Source of the DNA: CALMRE01 sp964412895
GTDB taxonomy: Bacteria > UBP6 > UBA1177 > JAKLFG01
DNA length: 18,517 bases
Assembly: GCA_964412895.1 (NCBI GenBank)
Contig: CAYPQK010000068.1
Coordinates: forward strand, 1 to 18,517
Direction: 5' to 3'
Under the pieces are notes generated by a model. The model made no database searches and was not told the origin of the DNA. It saw only the letters and a list, made by a program, of their open reading frames with translations. Below are positions 1-5,715 of the stretch, one piece after another. Made by a program: the position numbers and the translations under genes. Within the stretch, counting starts at the first letter, position 1. Each line of letters opens with the position of its first letter.

Positions 1-861
1 CGGAAGGTCCAGCAGTTTTCCTTTCATCACCGCGGCGTCGCGGGCGTGGTAGTAGGGCGGCTCGATGTTCTTGTAACTCGGATCGTGCTCCTCGTCGACG
101 ATGATCAGTCCGATGCCGGTCAGCGGGTAGAGGAGCGCCGAACGGGTACCGACAATGAGTTTCGCTTCGCCGCGGAGCGCCTGCGAGAAAGCGGCGAACC
201 GTTTCTTCGCCGTCAGATAACTGTGGAGCAGGAGTACCTTTTCGCCGAGCCGCGTTTCGAGATGGCGCAGCGTCCCGGCGGTAAGACTCACCTCGGGGAC
301 GAGATAAAGCACCTGTTTTCCGGCGGCGAACAGGTCGCGGCAGAGCGCTACGTAGACCTCGCTCTTGCCGCTGCCGGTGACACCGTAGAGGAGCGTCGGG
401 CGGATGTCACTGCGGCTCCAGCGGTCGCGTACCCGTCCGGTGACCGCCGCCTGATCGGCGGTGAGGGTCACCGGTTCGTGCGGACGGAGCGGCGTATCGC
501 TGCGTTCGGTGCGGCGCGGCAGGTTGTTCGCCGCCGAGATGAAGGGGGCGAATATCTGCTTGATGAGCTTCGGGAACGGGTAGAGATAGTAACCGGCGAG
601 CCATTCGAGGAAGGCGGTCTCGCGCCGGTCGCGGAAGAGCGGGGTATCCGATATGACGCGGCGAACCGACTTGCAGGGGAGGTCGCGCAGCGCGTCGGGG
701 AGGGCGTCGGCCGTTTCGCGCACGAAGGCCCAGATGATCTCTTTTTTCAGTTCTATTTCGACGATATCGCCCGGCCCGGCGGCCATGCCGTCGTCGAGGC
801 GGTAGTAGAGTTCATCGATGCCGGGGCGCGGTATCACGAGGCGGGCAAAACGGTCAGTCAC
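1..861 (-). CDS. priA: Primosomal replication restart helicase PriA, N-terminal part (cut by window edge)
   Basis: PriA recognises stalled forks and reloads the replicative helicase. The 287 codons present read through to base 1, so the zinc-binding and C-terminal helicase parts lie outside. Visible are an N-terminal 3'-end-binding region (about 1-60), a linker with EWLAGYYLYPF (86-96), Walker A GVTGSGKSEVY (160-170, K166), a VPEVSLT segment, GTRSALLYPL, the DEEH helicase box and a following YYHARDAAV. The start is taken as GTG at 861, because the frame is closed by a stop at 880-882 and the next ATG would remove the first beta strands. The gene overlaps the upstream ORF by 8 nt, suggesting coupling. 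The Walker lysine sits about 64 residues earlier than in E. coli PriA (K230), which suggests the winged-helix domain is missing. Family identity is sure; the start is likely. Confidence 0.93.
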   Translation of the reverse strand, partial: MTDRFARLVIPRPGIDELYYRLDDGMAAGPGDIVEIELKKEIIWAFVRETADALPDALRDLPCKSVRRVISDTPLFRDRRETAFLEWLAGYYLYPFPKLIKQIFAPFISAANNLPRRTERSDTPLRPHEPVTLTADQAAVTGRVRDRWSRSDIRPTLLYGVTGSGKSEVYVALCRDLFAAGKQVLYLVPEVSLTAGTLRHLETRLGEKVLLLHSYLTAKKRFAAFSQALRGEAKLIVGTRSALLYPLTGIGLIIVDEEHDPSYKNIEPPYYHARDAAVMKGKLLDLP

Positions 862-1357
862 GGGCGTTCCGGACCTTTTTCACGACATTCTTGATGCAGT
901 TGGCCAGCACATTCTCTTTGAGCAGATTGGGCATGGCGTGGCAGAACTTGCCGTCGAGCCGCAGGACCGCCGTTCCGGGGTCGAGCGGATAGCTGGTGAA
1001 GGTCAGCGCGATCTTGCCGAAGGCTCCTTTGATATGGAGCGCATGTTCGTTCTTCTCCAGCGAGACCGGGACATCGATATCATCGTAGGGCCACGGCAGG
1101 TCGATGTGCATGGCGCCGTTCTCGATGCCGATGTAGGCGAGGTTGTCAAGATTGTCGCCGAGGTCGGCGAGCGTCTGCGCCGGGGTGGCGTTGCGGATCG
1201 CCCCTTCGCCGAAGAGCGCCACGCAGTCGCCTTCCATTTTGGTGAAATTATACAACACCTCGCGCCGTTTGAGCCTCGTTTCATCCGAGGAGCCCTTGCA
1301 GGCGCAGCAGAGAAGCGTCGCACACAGGGCGATGGCAATGACCTTAACGATATTCAT
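854..1357 (-). CDS. Small exported protein, possible lipoprotein, function unknown (167 aa)
   Basis: I do not recognise a family. Residues 1-19 form a signal sequence (positive K5, then a hydrophobic run) ending in a cysteine cluster CCAC (17-20). C18 or C20 could be the lipidated cysteine, but neither gives a textbook lipobox, so signal peptidase I cleavage is also possible. The mature part is about 147 residues with alternating hydrophobic/polar stretches suggesting beta strands (for example residues 90-130) and a basic C-terminal helix. Two later cysteines (in KFCHAMP and ANCIK) could pair. The start overlaps the end of the upstream exported protein by 14 nt and the end overlaps priA by 8 nt, so it sits inside a coupled operon. 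The ribosome site is weak (GAGAG directly before the ATG), consistent with re-initiation. Confidence 0.75.
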   Translation of the reverse strand: MNIVKVIAIALCATLLCCACKGSSDETRLKRREVLYNFTKMEGDCVALFGEGAIRNATPAQTLADLGDNLDNLAYIGIENGAMHIDLPWPYDDIDVPVSLEKNEHALHIKGAFGKIALTFTSYPLDPGTAVLRLDGKFCHAMPNLLKENVLANCIKNVVKKVRNARD

Positions 1358-1937
1358 CTCTCACGAAGGAATAGGTGGTAACGCTTCCGTTCTCCCGCAG
1401 CTCTATACGGCCGGGAAAGGCAAGGGGCCGAACGCTTTTATGGTAGTCGCTGAAGACCGCCTCGATGCCGCCGGCCGAAAGCCGGAAAGGAAGCATGCTG
1501 GTGCGGTAGAGCGCCAGATGGGGCGCGTCGGGGGTCGCCGCGTCGCGGCCGAACAGGTAGAGGAGCTCCCCTTCGGGTCCGGTGGTCGCAAGCAGTTTTT
1601 TTTCGGTGTCTATGCCGAGTTTCCCGAGATAGGCGACGAAGAGGTCGGCCTGTTCGGTCCCTTTGAGGTCGGTGTTCTTCCAGAAAAAGAGGCGCAGCCA
1701 CGGCGGAAGTTTCTCGGCGGTGAGAACGGTCGCGGTCGTGCCCACGGTCAGCGTCGCCTCGTCCTTCTGGCGGTCGTAGACGATGGTGACGGGGGTGGCG
1801 GGTGTTCCGTCGAGCGTCCCTTTCACTTCGATGCGCGGCAGGTCGACCACCGTATTTCTGAGCATCTGCTGGGCCATCTGCTGGGGAGTGAGGAAGAATC
1901 CGAGGAGCAACAGGAGCGATACGAGATGATTGTACAT
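1344..1937 (-). CDS. Exported hypothetical protein (197 aa)
   Basis: The function is not recognised. The N-terminus MYNHLVSLLLLLGFFLTP is a clear signal or anchor segment. The mature region (about 25-197) is rich in predicted beta strands and has no cysteine motif. The C-terminal stretch around residues 150-190 (DYHKSVRPLAFPGRIELREN) loosely recalls the strand-rich proteins that carry or sort lipoproteins (LolA/LolB-like), but this is only a resemblance by eye. An AGGA ribosome site lies 5 nt before the ATG. The gene starts 7 nt after the galU stop and its end overlaps the next exported protein by 14 nt. The two exported proteins are therefore likely made together and may act together in the envelope. 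Confidence 0.75.
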   Translation of the reverse strand: MYNHLVSLLLLLGFFLTPQQMAQQMLRNTVVDLPRIEVKGTLDGTPATPVTIVYDRQKDEATLTVGTTATVLTAEKLPPWLRLFFWKNTDLKGTEQADLFVAYLGKLGIDTEKKLLATTGPEGELLYLFGRDAATPDAPHLALYRTSMLPFRLSAGGIEAVFSDYHKSVRPLAFPGRIELRENGSVTTYSFVRDEYR

Positions 1938-1944
1938 GGTGTTC

Positions 1945-2799
1945 CTATGAGGTCATGCGGCGCAGTGTTTCGATGAACCCGGGGATCCGCTTTGCGGCGA
2001 GAAAGGCGTTGGCGTAGGCGTAGCCGTCCTTGTCGCCCGCGTCGAAGACCAGATCGTCGTCGCGCAGGATCAGCCCGAGCATCGGCTGCTTACTGCACAG
2101 GGTGTTGAGTGCGTCGGTGAGCTGTATCTCCCCCTTCGCGCCGGGGGTCGTTTTTTCCAGTATCGGCCCGATGGCGCCGGGGAGCAGGTAGCGGCCGACG
2201 ATGGCGAGGTTGGAATCGGTCCCTTTGACGCCCGGCTTTTCGACCAGTCGCCGTATCTCGAAAAAGCCGTCGCCGTCGACCCCTTCGGCCATGCCGTATC
2301 TTCTGCGGTCATCGTCGGGGACGCGCATCAGGGCGAGGACCGGACGGTCGTGCTGTTCGTAGAGTCGCCGCATCCGCACCATGACATTGTCGGCCGAACG
2401 CGACACGAGGAACATGTCGGGCAGCATCACCGCGAAGGGATCGGTCGGTACCGCGGTCATGCCGCGTAGCACCGCGTGGCCAAGCCCGCGCGGGCTTTTC
2501 TGGCGGACCGAGATGACCTCGGCGAGCTCTTCGAGCCGTTCGAGCTCCCGCATGATCTCTTCGGGCAGGTTGCCCTGAAGGAACTTCGGGTTGATGCGGT
2601 CGAAATGATCGACGATAGCCTCTTTGCCCTCGGAGGTGACCAGCACGATATTATTGATGCCGGCCTGCGCCGCCTCTTCAGCGATATGCTGTATGACGGG
2701 GCGATCGTAGAGCGGGAAGGCTTCCTTGGGTATTGCTTTGGATGCGGGCAGGAATCGGGTCGCGAGCCCCGCGGCCGGGATGATGGCGTGGGAGAGCAT
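1945..2799 (-). CDS. galU: UTP--glucose-1-phosphate uridylyltransferase
   Basis: Makes UDP-glucose from UTP and glucose-1-phosphate, the cytoplasmic precursor for surface polysaccharides and UDP-sugars. At 284 residues it matches the bacterial GalU family length. Signatures in order are the nucleotide-binding loop IPAAGLATRFLPASKAIPKE (7-26), GLGHAVL (105-111), LPD (126-128), RYG (167-169), VEKP (186-189), SNLAIVGRY (196-204), GEIQLTDA (223-230) and FDAGDKDGY (252-260). The first loop has Ala where GLGTRFLP is usual (G12 to A). A GGAGATA ribosome site overlaps the dksA stop, 6 nt before the ATG, so the two genes are coupled. Related thymidylyltransferases are less likely because the GEIQLTDA/VEKP combination is GalU-type. 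Confidence 0.95.
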   Translation of the reverse strand: MLSHAIIPAAGLATRFLPASKAIPKEAFPLYDRPVIQHIAEEAAQAGINNIVLVTSEGKEAIVDHFDRINPKFLQGNLPEEIMRELERLEELAEVISVRQKSPRGLGHAVLRGMTAVPTDPFAVMLPDMFLVSRSADNVMVRMRRLYEQHDRPVLALMRVPDDDRRRYGMAEGVDGDGFFEIRRLVEKPGVKGTDSNLAIVGRYLLPGAIGPILEKTTPGAKGEIQLTDALNTLCSKQPMLGLILRDDDLVFDAGDKDGYAYANAFLAAKRIPGFIETLRRMTS

Positions 2800-2805
2800 G
2801 CGGGG

Positions 2806-3198
2806 TTATCTCCGCTTGAGCGCTTTGTCGCGCTCTTCGCGTTCTTCCTGTTCCTTCTTGCATTCGATGCAGAGACTCGCCACCGGACGCATCTCGAGCC
2901 GGTCGGCGCCGATGTCCATGCCGCAGGCCTCGCAGATGCCGTAGGTGCCGCTGTCGATCTTGGCCAGCATCTCGTGCAGTTTGTTGATGAGCTTACGGTC
3001 GCGGTCGCGCAGGCGCAGGAGCCGCGAACGCTCTTCGAGGAAGTTCGCCTGATCGGCCTCGTCGCCGTGGAATTTGTCGGAGGGGTCGTTGGTCTCGTTC
3101 TCGAGTTCTTCGACCTTTTCCTTGTTCCGGTCCTCGATCTCCCGCAGTTCGGCCGCCAGTTTCTTGCGGAAATGTTCGGTCTGTTTTTTGGTCAGCAT
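2806..3198 (-). CDS. dksA: DksA/TraR-family RNA polymerase-binding transcription factor
   Basis: DksA binds the RNA polymerase secondary channel and, with ppGpp, resets promoter choice during starvation. The 130 residues show an N-terminal coiled coil (about 5-40 and 52-82), the four-cysteine zinc finger CEAC (89-92) and CIEC (110-113), and the typical RLEMRPVASLC between them. The coiled-coil tip motif DxxDxA is present as DEADQA (46-51). It sits exactly 25 residues to the end of RDRDRKL, the same spacing as in E. coli DksA; the earlier DPSDKF is a decoy outside the register. A GGGGGAA ribosome site precedes the ATG. The gene sits 15 nt after a lipoprotein gene and 6 nt before galU in the same operon. 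Confidence 0.93.
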   Translation of the reverse strand: MLTKKQTEHFRKKLAAELREIEDRNKEKVEELENETNDPSDKFHGDEADQANFLEERSRLLRLRDRDRKLINKLHEMLAKIDSGTYGICEACGMDIGADRLEMRPVASLCIECKKEQEEREERDKALKRR

Positions 3199-3213
3199 GA
3201 ATTCCCCCGAATC

Positions 3214-4215
3214 CTATTCTTGTTTTATGAAAATGTCGACCGTGTAGCCGTTCTTTCCCACCTTGCCCGGTTCGACGGTAAGCACTTTATGCCCGGTATA
3301 GGTCGCCTGTCCGCCGGCGTCGAGGCCGTCCGCGGTCACGGTGTAATCGCCCGCCGGGATGTCGTAGAAGGTGAAGGTCCGCTTGCCCGCCAGATCGCAC
3401 GCCGCCTCCTGCGTGAAGGTGTCGGTGCCGTTGGTGGCGATCCCGCGCACCGTGGTCACGGCGGCATCGGCACAGGAGGTGATGCTCTTGCTGTCGAATT
3501 CCCAGATGAGCGCGAGGTCCGAAACGGTGATGGTCAGGTAGTCGCCCAGCGGTACCGCCGAATCCTGTCCCGTGGTGACGATGAAGGGGGGGATGTTCGA
3601 TTCGGCGCGGGGGCGGTCGGACTCCGCGGAGCGGTAGCCGTTGACCGAGACGGCGTAGTTGCCCGCCTCGATATTCTGTATCGCGAACTTCTTGGCGTTG
3701 CAGAGAATAGTGAGGTCGGTCACCTCCTTTTCGGCGCCCCAGACGACCGCCGTGACGGGGTTCCCGTCGCGCGTCGCGGTCACTTTGAACAGCCCGATAC
3801 CGAGATCGTCGCACAGGCTTTGTCCCCACTGGAGCGTGATGCCGCCGCGGTACTGCTTCATGGCGACCGGGAGCGTCCCGTCCTTGGCGAGCAGGGTCTG
3901 CGCCGAACCCCAGCTTTTGATATTGCCGTTGGCGTCCTGCAACTCGACGGTGAGGTAGTAGGTCCCTTCGGTCAGGTCGACGGTCGTCGTCCCCATCTCT
4001 TTGGTGCAATCGAAGGAAGGGGTCTTGCGGATCTCGAAGGTGTCGCTGTAGACGGTCACCGCGAACTTATCGGCCAGATAGCTGGTGCAGTCGGTCGCCT
4101 CGGCGGCGTCGAACTGGAAGTCGAGCGTCAGAAGGAAGGTCTTCTCGGCATTTGACCCGCATCCCGACAGGAGCAGGAGGAAGACCGGAGTAAGAAAAGC
4201 GAGAGTCTTTCGCAT
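3214..4215 (-). CDS. Three-repeat cysteine-containing lipoprotein (333 aa)
   Basis: The function is unknown. Signal peptide MRKTLAFLTPVFLLLLSGC gives a standard lipobox (LSGC, C19). The rest is beta-rich and appears to hold three tandem domains of roughly 100 residues. Each has a Cys pair (C43/C70, C135/C172, C248/C273) and the second and third share an F-x-I-x-x-I-x-AG-x-Y-x-V segment (NIEAGNYAVSV at 181-191, DIPAGDYTVTA at 286-296); the first has a looser TEGTYYLTV version. This is the look of small Ig-like or carboxypeptidase-regulatory-like sandwich domains, probably surface or periplasmic. The ATG at 4215 is chosen over a GTG at 4248 because a GGGGG site lies just upstream, the signal peptide starts there, and the predicted transcript begins near 4252. 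First gene of the left operon. Confidence 0.85.
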   Translation of the reverse strand: MRKTLAFLTPVFLLLLSGCGSNAEKTFLLTLDFQFDAAEATDCTSYLADKFAVTVYSDTFEIRKTPSFDCTKEMGTTTVDLTEGTYYLTVELQDANGNIKSWGSAQTLLAKDGTLPVAMKQYRGGITLQWGQSLCDDLGIGLFKVTATRDGNPVTAVVWGAEKEVTDLTILCNAKKFAIQNIEAGNYAVSVNGYRSAESDRPRAESNIPPFIVTTGQDSAVPLGDYLTITVSDLALIWEFDSKSITSCADAAVTTVRGIATNGTDTFTQEAACDLAGKRTFTFYDIPAGDYTVTADGLDAGGQATYTGHKVLTVEPGKVGKNGYTVDIFIKQE

Positions 4216-4258
4216 CAGCACCCCCGTGTAATAAACCCGCGAAAACACTAACGGGCCG

Positions 4259-4287
4259 ATTATACCGTGGGCAGGTTATTTTTTCAA
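4259..4287 (-). promoter_or_regulatory. Sigma70-type promoter for the lipoprotein-dksA-galU-priA operon
   Basis: Read on the minus strand, a TTGAAA -35 box (4282-4287) and a perfect TATAAT -10 box (4259-4264) are 17 nt apart. The predicted start is near 4252, leaving a leader of about 37 nt before the ATG at 4215. Box matches and spacing are seen directly; activity is inferred. Confidence 0.75.
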
Positions 4288-4295
4288 GAAATCCC

Positions 4296-4323
4296 TTGCT
4301 CTCACGCCTCATTTCGGTACAAT
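4296..4323 (+). promoter_or_regulatory. Promoter for the NtrC-type regulator
   Basis: TTGCTC (4296-4301) and TACAAT (4318-4323) are 16 nt apart on the plus strand. The -35 is poor (3 of 6) but the -10 is good and sits in the 9-mer GGTACAATG, which recurs in the promoter at 11126-11153. It lies back to back with the minus-strand promoter, the two -35 boxes 8 nt apart, so one bound factor could affect both. Confidence 0.5.
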
Positions 4324-4344
4324 GGATTGATTTCGGAGGGATAT

Positions 4345-4348
4345 GGAG
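4345..4348 (+). promoter_or_regulatory. Ribosome binding site deciding the NtrC start
   Basis: GGAG lies 5 nt before the ATG at 4354. It supports that start over the upstream in-frame GTG at 4267, which would lie before the predicted transcription start and add an N-terminal tail foreign to receiver domains. Confidence 0.7.
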
Positions 4349-4353
4349 AGGTT

Positions 4354-5712
4354 ATGAAACACCGCATACTGCTTATCGACGACGAGGCGGCGCTTCTGGG
4401 GACCATGCGCCAGATACTGGAGAAACAGGGCTACGATGTCCTGACGGCGCAGTCGGGCATCGAGGCGATGGGGATACTCAAGCGCGAAATAGAAACGCTC
4501 TCGCTGGTCCTCACCGATCTTCTCATGCCGGGCGGCTTCGACGGTCTCGACCTGCTGGAGGCGGTCCACGAACTCGACTCCGACATCCCGGTCATCATGA
4601 TAACGGCCTACGGCAATGTCGAGACGGCGGTCAAGGCGATGCAGAAGGGGGCCTTCAACTTCCTGACCAAGCCGGTTAATTATAAGGTACTACTCCAACA
4701 GATAGAGAAGGCGGCCGAGACGCTCAGCCTGCGCGAGGAGAATAAACGGCTCCGGCGCGAACTCGAATCGTTGCAGGAGGACCGCTATCATATGGTCCAT
4801 GTTTCGGAAAAGATGCGGCGGCTCTTGGAATCGGCGGCCGAGGTGGCGCGCACCGACGACACGGCGCTCATCACCGGCGAATCGGGGACCGGTAAGGAAC
4901 TGATCGCCCGCTACATACTCAATGAAAGCCCGCGCGCCCGGCGTCCCTTCGTTGCCTTCAACGCGGCGGCGGTCCATCCGAACCTCATCGAATCGGAACT
5001 CTTCGGTTTCAAGAAAGGGGCCTTCACCGGGGCCGACCGCAATTCGCCCGGCTATGTCGGGGCGGCCGAGGGGGGGACGCTGTTCATCGACGAGATCGGC
5101 GAGATGCCGCTCGCGCTTCAGCCGAAACTCCTCCGCTTCATGCAGGAACGGGAATATCTGCCGGTCGGCGCGTCGACGCCGGTCCGCAGCGATGTGCGGG
5201 TCATCGCCGCCACGAATAAGGATCTGGAGAAAGAGATCGTCCGCGACCATTTCCGGCAGGATCTCTACTACCGCATTTCGCGCTTCACCCTCCGCGTTCC
5301 GTCGCTGCGCGAACGGCGCGAGGATATTACGCCGCTGGTGAAGTTCTTCGTCGACCGTTTCTCGGCGCAGTACAAAAAATCGGTGCGCCAGCCCGACGAG
5401 GCGACCCTGACGAAACTCGTCGAACGCGACTGGCCCGGCAACATCCGCGAACTGGAACACGCCGTGGCGCGCTGGGTGCTGACGGCGGGCGAGAGGCCCG
5501 AACCCGAAGAACCGGCCCCCGGCATCGACGGGGCGGCGGCACAGACGATCTATTCGTTCCGGCTGGGCGAGCGGAACATGAAAGAGATAGAGAAAGAGGT
5601 CATACAGGCGACGCTCCGCTTCACCGGCGGCAACAAGGCGAAGACGGCCCAACTGCTCGATATCTCGGAGCGCACCATCTACCGGAAAATGACGGGCGAC
5701 GAAGAACTCTGA
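4354..5712 (+). CDS. NtrC-family sigma54-dependent response regulator, intact
   Basis: Activates sigma54 promoters when phosphorylated. The 452 residues hold a receiver domain (1-120; D9/D10, phospho-acceptor D55, T84, K106), an AAA+ domain (about 145-380) and a Fis-type helix-turn-helix (about 410-446). The AAA+ domain is complete: Walker A GESGTGKE (175-182, K181), GAFTGA sigma54 contact loop (222-227), Walker B GGTLFIDEIGE (240-250), sensor I ATN, arginine fingers in FRQDLYYR (300-307) and WPGNIREL (360-367). No histidine kinase adjoins it, so it is an orphan regulator by position. It ends 3 nt from the convergent copA stop. Its targets are not visible; no convincing -24/-12 sigma54 promoter was found in either intergenic region. 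Confidence 0.95.
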   Translation: MKHRILLIDDEAALLGTMRQILEKQGYDVLTAQSGIEAMGILKREIETLSLVLTDLLMPGGFDGLDLLEAVHELDSDIPVIMITAYGNVETAVKAMQKGAFNFLTKPVNYKVLLQQIEKAAETLSLREENKRLRRELESLQEDRYHMVHVSEKMRRLLESAAEVARTDDTALITGESGTGKELIARYILNESPRARRPFVAFNAAAVHPNLIESELFGFKKGAFTGADRNSPGYVGAAEGGTLFIDEIGEMPLALQPKLLRFMQEREYLPVGASTPVRSDVRVIAATNKDLEKEIVRDHFRQDLYYRISRFTLRVPSLRERREDITPLVKFFVDRFSAQYKKSVRQPDEATLTKLVERDWPGNIRELEHAVARWVLTAGERPEPEEPAPGIDGAAAQTIYSFRLGERNMKEIEKEVIQATLRFTGGNKAKTAQLLDISERTIYRKMTGDEEL

Positions 5713-5715
5713 ATC

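Noticed and set aside
2476..4155. Plus-strand open frame of about 560 codons opposite galU, dksA and the lipoprotein
   Set aside because: Covers three real genes on the other strand and shows no protein-family features.
4216..4353. Search for a sigma54 -24/-12 promoter near the NtrC-type regulator
   Set aside because: No TGGCA-N7-TGC pattern with proper spacing on either strand; the sigma70-type boxes explain the region.
4267..4353. Upstream in-frame GTG extension of the NtrC-type regulator
   Set aside because: It would lie before the predicted transcription start and add a tail not found on receiver domains; the ATG at 4354 has its own ribosome site.
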